NCBI GenBank assembly: GCA_016713325.1
Contig: JADJPJ010000079.1
Location: forward strand, 1-6,363
DNA length: 6,363 nt
DNA from: Candidatus Flexifilum affinis
Lineage (GTDB): Bacteria; Chloroflexota; Anaerolineae; Aggregatilineales; Phototrophicaceae
Reading direction: 5' to 3'
Positions 1-6,363 of the stretch are shown one piece after another (positions within the stretch are counted from its first letter, which is position 1; every line of letters starts with the position of its first letter). The position numbers and the translations under genes are program-made. A model generated the notes under the pieces. It did not search any database, was not told the origin of the DNA, and saw only the letters and a list, made by a program, of their open reading frames with translations.

Positions 1-1263
1 GCAAAAGGTGCCGGGGACCAAACGGACTTGGACGACACCGCGCTCAATCGAAAGCGCTTGGGCAAGGTGCTTCAGCGCCTTGATGCAGAGATTGCCGCGG
101 GCACCTTCGACTACGCCAGCTTCTTCCCTGGCAGCAAGAAGAACTCAAGAGCCCAAGGAGGCCGGGTAGAAACGCAAGCGGCCGCCACCCTCGTTCCGCC
201 TGCGCCGATGCCGATGCCTATCGGGGCTCCGTTTGCTGCTCAGTGGGGAGCGGTTGCACGAGAGACGCCGCGATTCGAGCAATTTGCCGCTACCTGGATC
301 TCCGAGAACGAGGTGGCCTGGCGTCGCTCGTACGCGGCGCACGGTCGACGACATCGTGCAGAAGTACCTGCTCCCGCGCTTCGGTGAGCGGGTGGTCGGA
401 AGCATCGCACGGGAAGAATTGCTTCAATTCCGTTCCGAACTCGCCAAAGTCCCCGGACGGAAGAAGGAGACGCTGTCACCCCGCCGCATCAACGCGATCA
501 TGAACATCGTCGGGTTGATTTTGAAGGAAGCCTCCGACCGCTTTCAGTTTATCTGTCCCTTCTACAACATCAAACCGCTCAAGATCCCCAAGAGCGAGGT
601 GCAGCCCTTCACGCTCGAGGAGGTCAAGCGAGATTCTCAAGGCCGTGCGCGAGGATTTCCGCGATTACTTCACGGTGCGATTCTTCACCGGCATGCGCAC
701 CGGCGAAGTCGATGGGCTGAAGTGGAGTACGTCGACTGCAGGCATCGGCTGATTCCTGATTCGAGAAACGCGCGTCATGGCGAGCAAGAGGACGAGGCCA
801 AGACCACCGAATCGATTTCGCGACATCCGCATGAGTCAGTTGGCGCTTCGAAGCGCTGCAGCGCCAGCGGGCAAGGACGGCGCGGCTGGGCAAATACGAA
901 TTCTGCTCGCGACGCAAGCCCGCTCGATCACAACAACGTCACCAAGCGGGTCTGTATCCCCCGCTGCGCCACCTGGGGCTGAAAGCGCGACGTCCTTACC
1001 AGACGAGACATACCGCGGCCGCATTGTGGCTGGCAGCGGAGAGAACCCGGAATGGATCGCCCGCCAAATGGGGCATACCAGCACGGAGATGCTTTTCACG
1101 GTCTACAGCCGCGCGTGCCGAACCTCACGCGCCAGATGGCTCGGCCTTCGTTGCTCGCGCGGGAACCATCGGTGGTGGAGTCGAGACGTCGGTCGACGCG
1201 AGTGAACCGACGGTTGCTCACGGCTCGCTGTCAGGCACGCTCGAGGAGGCTGATCATGAATGA
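1..1263 (+). pseudogene. Tyrosine-recombinase integrase with DUF3596-like arm domain, frameshifted, 5' end outside window
   Basis: A site-specific recombinase of the phage/genomic-island integrase family, which would catalyse integration and excision of the host element. The start lies upstream of the window. Domains in order: arm-binding motif 'AEIAAGTFDYASFFPGSK' (about 79-135), a Pro-rich linker (about 185-230), a core-binding domain ('WISENEVAW' about 295-321, 'LSPRRINAIMNIV' about 475-513), then the catalytic domain. Box I 'FFTGMRTGEVDGLKW' carries the catalytic Arg at 696-698. Box II 'QTRHTAA' is at 1000-1020, 'MGHTSTEML' begins at 1068, and the nucleophile Tyr in 'TVYSR' is at 1104-1106. 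The reading frame changes about 12 times, near 344, 630, 722, 755, 779, 815, 846, 920, 953, 1038, 1113 and 1134. Each change is explained by one or two bases, and the catalytic residues survive. The stop is TGA at 1261-1263, overlapping the next gene. As written it cannot give a full product. The family is certain; whether it is a true pseudogene or a sequencing artefact is open. Confidence 0.93.
1243..1249 (+). promoter_or_regulatory. Ribosome binding site for the OB-HD gene
   Basis: GAGGAGG lies 6 bases before the ATG at 1256-1258 and inside the 3' end of the integrase gene. It fixes the start of the OB-HD gene. Together with the 8-base overlap with the integrase stop (1256-1263), it suggests the two genes are translated as a pair. 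Confidence 0.8.
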
Positions 1264-2529
1264 GCGCCATTCCGTCACGACCTTGGCGGTGCATGCACTG
1301 CCAGTTGGGGACGATCATGTCGTGAAGCATCTGCCGCTGACGTTCCGGGTCCAGTCAATCGCGAGGCTGTACTTTGACGGCCATGACAAGATGAATCGGG
1401 CTGTGCTCTTCCACGAGCGGGCGAGTCTGACCGTAGAGTGGCTGTCGCGCAGCGTGGATGTTCGGATTGTCACCGGCGGCCTGGTAAGCATCAGGTGGCT
1501 GGGACGTCCGACCTGCGTCAAGGGCGCGGTGCGCATTGCGCGCCTGGTTCCGCTCGACCGGCCCGAGCCGTCGCTCAACCTTTTTGACACGGTGCCGTCG
1601 AACTGGCTCGCTGACCGTGCGCTTCTCAGACGTGCCGGCGCGCACTGGGACGGGCTACAGCCATCCTTCCGGCATCTGTTCAATGCCATCTTCTGGCAGG
1701 GCGATCGATTTCGTCGCTATCTCAATGCCCCGAGTTCGCTTTCGGGCCATCACGCGGGCCGGAGCGGAAATCTGCGGCACACCGTCGACGTGGTCGAGCG
1801 CGTCGTGGCACTTGGTATACATGAGAAGCGGGTTGACCTGGGCATTCTCATCCTTGCGGCCTTCCTCCGACGCGGGCAAGGCGGACGAGTATAGGGTGGG
1901 CTATCGCAATCTCGAGCCATTGGCGCGAGGAAACTGATTGGGCACCGCCTGACCGTCATTGAAGGACGTTGCGGCCGCACAGGCACAGCACCGCGTTTGA
2001 TCGACGAGCAGCACTACCTTGCCCTCATGCACGTGCCGGGTTGCGCGAAAGGGGCTCCTGCTTGCGGCTGAGGGAGCCGCAGAGCCTGGAGGCCATCCTC
2101 TTGAGCGCCGCCGATCGCCTATCCGGGCAAAGCGATCTGATCAACCGATGTGCCCCGGGCAGCCCAGGTTTGGTCGGTACCACCGCCATCCGGGCGCGCG
2201 CCTGTCGTCGTGACTGCACAGCCAAGCGATCAATGCACAGCGGCGGTGATCGGAGGCACACGGCACGGATTGCCCGAGGCCTCTTTGTGTGCCCCTTGAA
2301 CATCTGCGTCTCTGGGGGCAGCGTGAATCGAGTTTCCGCGGAAGGAGGCTGCCCATCCTTGAAATTCATGGTGCCACCCACACGTGCATCGACCTCGAGG
2401 GCGTGGGAGAGAGATAGAGCGTGCACCGTACGCGCCTGGTTCAGGTTCGGCGAGGGCGTGCCAATGGCCGTGTTCTGATCCGCAGAGATCAGCGACCTTG
2501 AGATCGACCGTTGGCCTCGCAGGTCCTGA
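1256..2529 (+). pseudogene. OB-fold/HD-domain protein, YhaM-like putative 3'-5' exoribonuclease or phosphohydrolase, frameshifted
   Basis: Starts at ATG 1256 with a strong ribosome binding site. Residues 1-205 read in one frame to about 1867. A beta-rich stretch including 'VRIVTGGLVSIRWLGRP' resembles an OB fold and is followed by 'WDGLQPSFRHLFNAIFW'. The HD half has 'SLSGHHAGRSGNLRHTVDVV', with the first metal-ligand His at 1778-1780, then 'DAGKADEY' (Asp at 1869-1871), 'LIGHRLTVIE' (about 1934-1963), and 'SLEAILLSAADRLSGQSD' with an Asp at 2113-2115. That motif order (GH, then EA...D) is the pattern of YhaM-like OB-HD nucleases. The His of the HD pair is lost to a 2-base gap at 1868. Further frame changes fall near 1933, 1965, 1997, 2060, 2157, 2201, 2294 and 2497. 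A TAG at 2415-2417 interrupts an otherwise open frame. The C-terminal part (about 2295-2529) is Arg-rich and includes 'RLPILEIHGATHTCIDLEGV'. The end at 2527-2529 is inferred; 2499-2501 is an alternative stop. The HD fold is well supported, but RNase activity is inference. A MobH/TraI_2-type HD protein is the alternative. Confidence 0.75.
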
Positions 2530-2540
2530 GCAAATCCTAC

Positions 2541-2555
2541 GACCGCTGAACGGTC
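2541..2555 (+). terminator. Weak hairpin, possible terminator after the OB-HD gene
   Basis: GACCG (2541-2545) and CGGTC (2551-2555) form a 5-bp stem with the 5-base loop CTGAA, followed by TCTTTCCC. It sits just after the inferred end of the OB-HD gene and before the next ribosome binding site. The stem is short and the T run is poor, so termination is uncertain. Confidence 0.25.
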
Positions 2556-2569
2556 TCTTTCCCTGACAT

Positions 2570-2577
2570 GAGGAGGG
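2570..2577 (+). promoter_or_regulatory. Ribosome binding site for the small ORF
   Basis: GAGGAGGG lies 5 bases before ATG 2583-2585, which is near-ideal strength and spacing. It is the main reason for proposing a small gene at this position. Confidence 0.55.
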
Positions 2578-2582
2578 TAGAA

Positions 2583-2784
2583 ATGCCCTTGTTAAGCCAT
2601 AAAAAATTATTGCGAATTTGCCCTCTTGAACATTCTGCCCTCTCCGGTAGCTTGATCTTCAGGTTGGTGGGTGCACTTCTTAACGCAACGAGTGGCTGAG
2701 CTGACCCCGCCATGGGGGCGGTTGGCTCTGCTCGCCCTGTTAACTAGAGAGTTGGAGGTGCCCAATGGACCTGAGTGCTTGTAG
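2583..2784 (+). pseudogene. Possible small gene of unknown function ahead of the recombinase group, one frameshift
   Basis: From ATG 2583 the direct frame gives 38 residues ('MPLLSHKKLLRICPLEHSAL' and on) to TGA 2697-2699. A second frame, open from 2656 to TAG 2782-2784, gives the protein-like sequence 'HFLTQRVAELTPPWGRLALL' followed by 'ALLTRELEVPNGPECL'. Joined by one shift near 2665-2680, they make a product of about 66 residues ending 20 bases inside gene A, an overlap typical of operon neighbours. The strong ribosome binding site, and the same single-shift style of break seen elsewhere, favour a real gene. I do not recognise it. The sequence is leucine-rich and helix-prone, with no clear signal peptide or DNA-binding motif. 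The unshifted 38-residue ORF, or no gene at all, remain possible. Confidence 0.35.
2754..2758 (+). promoter_or_regulatory. Ribosome binding site for gene A
   Basis: GGAGG, 6 bases before ATG 2765-2767. It decides the start of gene A, whose first 49 codons are open in this frame up to the first frame change. Confidence 0.65.
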
Positions 2785-4872
2785 ATCGGCATCCTGCTGG
2801 GGCGTATCGGCAGAAATTCCTCACAAAACGCCCAGAAAACCGTGGTTTGTCAACGTGGCTGCTCTTGTCGCTCGCGGTATGTTGGACCTCTCTTTACCCG
2901 GATTACCGCACTAATGGACAGAGAGAGGAATAGCCATCTCGGCCTCGTGCTGGGCGAGACCCAACGCCGCTTGCTGCTGACTCTTCATGCCCCTGCAGAC
3001 CAGCCCGCGCTTGAACAAGCCCTCGGGGGGGCTGCACTGGCGGTTCTGGCGCTCGGACGGTGGATCACTGAGCCAGACTTCTATTTGCGCGAGTTGTGCG
3101 CCGAGCTGACTCTGCCTACATCGGGCTCGAAAAGAAACGCCTCGTCGGTGCTGTGAGGCGCCTCGCGCACCCAGCGTGGCGCCTGGTACTGACCATCACC
3201 GAGGAGGTCCAAAGCGGACCTGCTGGCTGCAATCGGTGCCGAGATTGTCAACGGTGTGCTTGAGGGGAGGCTTCCCTCCGGGCCGTGCAAACCGGTTGAG
3301 AGAGCTTGTCGAAGGTGGTGTAAGGGTTGGTGCCGATCCGCTCGTATCCACGATCCTGCACGAGGCAGAGGTTCGCTTCTCCGCATCGTCGGCGGCTCCG
3401 GTCGAGAAGTCGCAGCCAGCAAGGGTCATGAGTTACTACCGCGCGCGGTTGCATTATTCGGGCGAGCACACTCAACAAGCGCGGGCCTCGCATCGAGCCC
3501 TTGAATCATCTCAGTTCATCAAAGCGTGCGAGTTCTTGCGTGGAAGCGTCGAGGATGATGACCCGCGCGCGATCCTTCACGCCCTTGTCTTGCTGACGGG
3601 GCTCAACATCGAGCTCACCCGCAGCCTGCCTCTGTTGTCGCGCTGGGCTGGGGATTGGACTGCCGCGATCGATATCGAAAGCGGGCTCTACCTGTTTGAC
3701 CTGAACGCGGTTGCGCCGCATGCCCGACGAGCCCGGGGCGCCGGAAGCGTCGCTGCGAACAGGGTAGTGACGCGTCCTCTCCCCCAGTTTCTGGCTGCCC
3801 GGCTTCGAGGATTGCAACAGGAAAAACCGGCTGCGCTCACCGTGGATGAGATGCTTGACGCCCCTGAGATCTCGGAGGCTGACCTTCTTTCACACAGCTG
3901 TAGCGCACGCATCAAGCCGACCCTTGCGCGCGCAGGGAACACGGTAGAGCGCTTTTGCGTTGCCGAACTTGGCATGCATCGCGTGCTAGCAGCGTTCTTA
4001 AGCGGCCGGTTTGAAACCGTTTCGCATAGCAAGACGTACTACACATTGCTGGCGCGCGATATTGTCTGGCAGGCTGCCGGGGCGCTGTTTGATTGTATTG
4101 GTTGGGGCGCGCCCGTGCCACTTGTGGCCGGATTGCCCGTGGGGGCCCTCTGCGTTCCAACCGATCAGACAATGCAGCGCTGGTTCGCCTGGATGAGTTC
4201 AGCAGTGGAAGCAGTGGCTCCGGGCGCAACGTGGCCTTGGAAAGCTAATCGAGTATCACAACACCTCCACGCGAGCGGCCGCCTCGCTTCTGGTGTTTGT
4301 CCTGGCTTTGCGGGTCGGTAGCCCGCCTACCCATTACTGCCGATGTTGACATTGATGCCTGGTGGTTGGGCTGCTCGACAAGCGTTCGCCTCCGCCTGGG
4401 CGCGGATGGTCGCTCGGCCGGCCCGCATCCCACCCGTTCGCTAAGCTTGCACGCTACCAAATTGAACTGTATCGGCGGCATTGCAGGCATTGGCCCGCAG
4501 ACTGCGTCGCTTCGAGTTTGGCGGACGCTGCCGCTACCCTTGAGCGGATCGGGGCGTGCGCTCGGTTGGAGTTGCTTGTCCAGATCACTCATCAAGGCGA
4601 TCCAACCAGTCGGCTCAAGTGAGCTGGCGTGCGGTGGCCAGGAAGAGTTCAGCCTCGCGGAGAACCGGGCGGGCATATTGGCAAACGCGGCTCGTGGAAC
4701 TGGGCGTTTCGAGCGCGCAATCGACCGGCTGATGCGCCACGTCACGCAGGGCGAGCACCTGTCCAGCGATAGCGGCGACAGCCCGCTGGCACTGGCGCTG
4801 GAGGTCGTGAATGGGATGAACGCAGAGCTTGCGCGCCTGGGGTGGAACCGCTGCGGGGGAATCGTCGCATGA
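2765..4872 (+). pseudogene. Gene A: large divergent tyrosine-recombinase-like protein, frameshifted
   Basis: Reconstructed length is about 700 residues. Residues 1-49 come from ATG 2765 ('KPWFVNVAALVARGMLDLSL'), then helical sequence ('LGETQRRLLLTLHAP' about 2956-3000, 'YIGLEKKRLVGAVRRLAHP' about 3117-3173). A long unbroken stretch runs from about 3285 to 4235. It contains 'ALVLLTGLNIELTRSLPL', which looks like recombinase box I with Asn (3605-3607) where Arg is expected, and 'RFETVSHSKTYYTLL' (about 4009-4051), which resembles the His/Tyr end of such a domain. A second set follows: 'LLVFVLALRVGSP' with a box-I-like Arg at 4311-4313, 'LLDKRSP' (about 4371-4391, possible beta-hairpin Lys), 'AYWQTRLVELGVSS' (about 4673-4714), 'IDRLMRHVTQGEHLSS' (about 4723-4770), and stop TGA 4870-4872. 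Frame changes fall near 2900, 3110, 3212, 3280, 4240, 4335, 4362, 4625, 4673 and 4720. The final four bases overlap the start of gene B. Membership of the tyrosine-recombinase superfamily is inferred from box spacing; the exact subfamily is unknown to me. Confidence 0.62.
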
Positions 4873-5177
4873 GTCGCAACCTCATGGGAATGGTGCTGCG
4901 CCCCGTGGAGCAGTCACTGTGCGCGGTGACCGTGCTGGCCGCGTTCGCTACAGTACGACGAGTTCCAGTGTTGCCGAGTTGCGCCGATTCATCGCCTTCC
5001 AACAGGCAATTCTTCGCGAGGCGTCACTCGGTGGGGAGGCGCGACTGCTGGGGTTGCTGATCGGGACTGAAGGTGCTCACCCGTCGTGATCTCACACTTG
5101 CGACCGCTGCACTACCCGAAGGCCTCTTTGCCGATCCGATCGGCCGCCTCTTCCCAGTGGACATGGGGGAAGGGTGA
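4869..5177 (+). pseudogene. Gene B: small protein of unknown function between two recombinase-like genes
   Basis: ATG 4869-4871 overlaps the gene A stop as ATGA, and TGA 5175-5177 overlaps the gene C start as GTGA. The total of 309 bases equals 103 codons. The ends are in the same frame ('MSRNLMGMVLRPVEQSLCAV' at the start, 'EGLFADPIGRLFPVDMGEG' at the end), while the middle ('VAELRRFIAFQQAILREASL') reads in another frame from about 4972 to 5072. The shifts, near 4945, 4970 and 5072, cancel out. About 102 residues, mostly helix-like, without membrane segments or a motif I recognise. Its place suggests an accessory or directionality partner of the flanking recombinases, as small proteins are in several multi-recombinase elements, but that is inference from position only. 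Confidence 0.5.
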
Positions 5178-6363
5178 TTGGACCGACGCATGCTCGGCCC
5201 GTCGTCTGTGCGGTGCTTGAACAGCCTGGCGTACAAGTGGTGAGCGAGAACGCTGCCATCGCGGAACTCGCAGGGTTTAGTCGGGCGACAGTCCCGTTCT
5301 GGGATGAAGAGAGCGATGAGATCGTCGTCGAGCGGGTGCTCACAGCGGGTCGTGCATGGGCTGTGCTGTCACTGCCAGGGTTCCTTGCCGCCCATGTGTG
5401 CCGTGACTCGCCATTGTGTGCGTTGCCAAGGTCTGCCTGGGCGAGGCGCGAGTCGGGGCTCGCTCTCTCAATCACAGGTGCGCTTGCTGCATCGCGGGCA
5501 GACATCTCCACGATGGGACGTCTCCTCGATGCAATCCATGTGGCTGACACTGGGGGGGGACGCTCGCGCGCTGCTCGATGTCTTGAAGAAATCGCTCCGT
5601 GAAGGGCGCCGCATCGGTGGCACGCACCACCGCGTGCGTCAGGAAATGCTGCTTGATCGGGGTGCATGCTGAAGCCGCATGTCGATCAGGATGGCAAGCA
5701 GCATTGCTATTCGCCTGGACCGTTGATCTGATCGAGTCGGGCATGGAGCGTGTGCCGGAGCTCGCGGTGGAACACGATCCTTGGCTATGTGCCGCCGCTC
5801 CTGGAACCGATCATGCTTGAGTTGCGGGGGATCACCGCCCTGACGCGCGACGCCGCAGCATGGTTCGAGATTTATCAGCGTGTTCTGGCATCAAAAAGCG
5901 CTGGCAGCCGCAAGAATTTTGGCGTCGGCGATGGCCAGTTTCCATGATCATCTGGTGAGGTGGCACGGCATCAATGCACTCGATCAGGCTCTGCACACAC
6001 AACTGCCTGATCCACCGCCGGCTTGCGGAACACAGTCTGGCCACACGAAATGGACCGTATCCATCAGTGGCTCGCGCGCTGTGATCTCGATGATCGCCTG
6101 CGCGGGGCGATTTCCGTCTCGCTCCGCTTGGCATGGTCCTGCCGGCTGCGGACCGAGGAGCTGATGACGATGCGGCTGCGCAACGTGCAGGGGCGGTCCC
6201 TGGAGGTCGCGCCGATGATCCGCGATCGTCAGCCGAAGTCGGACAGCAGCGTGCGGGCCATGCATCTTGATGACGTCGCTGTGTCCGCGCTGGATGACTG
6301 GGTCCGCAGGCGCCGCACCGAGGGCGCAACGGACATTGATCTCCTTTTGGCGACCCGCACCAC
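5174..6363 (+). pseudogene. Gene C: long tyrosine recombinase, 3' end outside window, frameshifted
   Basis: Proposed start is GTG 5174, overlapping the gene B stop. There is no well-spaced ribosome binding site (GGGGGA at 5165-5170 is too close), so translation probably relies on coupling. The N-terminal part (5174-5551) includes 'ATVPFWDEESDEIVVERVL'. A run of eight G (5552-5559) coincides with the first frame change, after which 'DARALLDVLKKSLREG' follows. Next come 'TILGYVPPLLEPIMLEL' (about 5778-5828), 'AAWFEIYQRVLASK' (about 5855-5896) and a core-binding-like segment, 'AMASFHDHLVRWHGINALD' (about 5928-5984). The catalytic domain begins at about 6050: 'WSCRLRTEELMTMRL' matches box I, with catalytic Arg probably at 6149-6151. 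'RQPKSDSSVRAM' matches the beta-hairpin, with Lys at 6236-6238. The frame is open to the window end, before the His and Tyr boxes. Other frame changes fall near 5665, 5772, 5905 and 6010. The N-terminal region of about 290 residues before box I is long for an ordinary integrase. Recombinase identity is fairly firm; the subfamily is not. Confidence 0.68.
5552..5559 (+). repeat. Run of eight G inside gene C at a frame change
   Basis: Eight consecutive G follow 'gacact'. With seven G the frame leads into 'DARALLDVLKKSLREG'; with eight it runs to a stop shortly after 5590. The tract could slip in replication or be miscounted in sequencing. Confidence 0.85.

Larger units (their letters stand above)
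2530..2582 (+). other. Short intergenic gap between the OB-HD gene and the recombinase group
   Basis: This is the only real gap between genes in the window. It holds a weak hairpin (2541-2555) and a ribosome binding site (2570-2577). I could not find a convincing -35/-10 pair here. Base composition turns briefly AT-rich just downstream, at about 2600-2620. Confidence 0.5.

Noticed and set aside
749..762. Direct repeat CTGATTC x2
   Set aside because: It is explained by the integrase codons for Leu-Ile-Leu-Ile plus one inserted C; not an attachment-site repeat.
1256..2529. Conjugative MobH relaxase (TraI_2) reading of the HD gene
   Set aside because: The HD segment alone could fit, but the OB-like N-terminus and the later GH and EA...D motifs fit the YhaM-type layout better, and no other transfer gene is present in the window.
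2626..2653. TTGAAC followed 16 bases later by TAGCTT as a possible promoter
   Set aside because: The -10 match is only three of six and it lies within the proposed small ORF; too weak to report as a promoter.
2698..2728. Nine-base-pair imperfect hairpin (two G-U pairs) with a GC-rich loop, just before the gene A ribosome binding site
   Set aside because: There is no T run after it and it probably lies inside the small ORF, so I do not call it a terminator or attenuator. A chance GC-rich fold is the simpler reading.
3025..3031. Seven-G run in gene A as a second slippage site
   Set aside because: The surrounding frame ('ALGGAALAVLALG') reads through without change, so nothing suggests slippage here.
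4245..4745. Long minus-strand ORF (166 codons), with others at 5832-6329, 5092-5667 and 2025-2426
   Set aside because: They lie opposite plus-strand recombinase or HD motifs, are rich in Arg/Ser/Pro as expected for antisense frames of high-GC genes, and show no recognisable motif or ribosome binding site.

Overview
The window is high in GC and looks like accessory DNA from a Proteobacterium, probably a beta- or gammaproteobacterium. I infer this from codon use, from strong GAGGAGG-type ribosome binding sites, and from a first gene of the integrase type carried by genomic islands and integrative elements in those groups. All supported genes lie on the + strand. No rRNA, tRNA, CRISPR array or insertion-sequence end was seen.

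Layout. (1) 1-1263 is a tyrosine-recombinase integrase, cut at its 5' end by the window, with an arm-binding DUF3596-like N-terminus. (2) 1256-2529 is a protein with an OB-like N-terminal half and an HD-phosphohydrolase half, resembling YhaM-type 3'-5' exoribonucleases. It overlaps the integrase stop and has its own ribosome binding site. (3) After a gap of about 50 bases comes a possible small ORF at 2583-2784, then three tightly overlapping genes. Gene A (2765-4872) is a large divergent tyrosine-recombinase-like protein. Gene B (4869-5177) is a protein of about 102 residues of unknown function. Gene C (5174 to beyond 6363) is another long tyrosine recombinase, cut by the window end in its catalytic domain. 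A/B overlap by ATGA and B/C by GTGA, so A-B-C look like one translationally coupled unit.

Nearly every gene is broken by single-base insertions or deletions: about 12 in the integrase alone and more than 30 in the window. Yet the protein motifs on either side of each break are well kept, and I saw only one probable nonsense substitution. Start codons, ribosome binding sites and gene overlaps are intact. This suggests either uncorrected indel errors in the sequence or very recent inactivation, rather than old decay. Gene boundaries below are those of the reconstructed genes, and each spans several reading frames as written here.

How the parts may work together (inference): the integrase and OB-HD gene look like the end of one integrative element. 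The A-B-C group looks like a separate multi-recombinase mobilisation module lying beside or inside it. Two unrelated-looking recombinase systems in 6.4 kb mark this as a mobile-element region.
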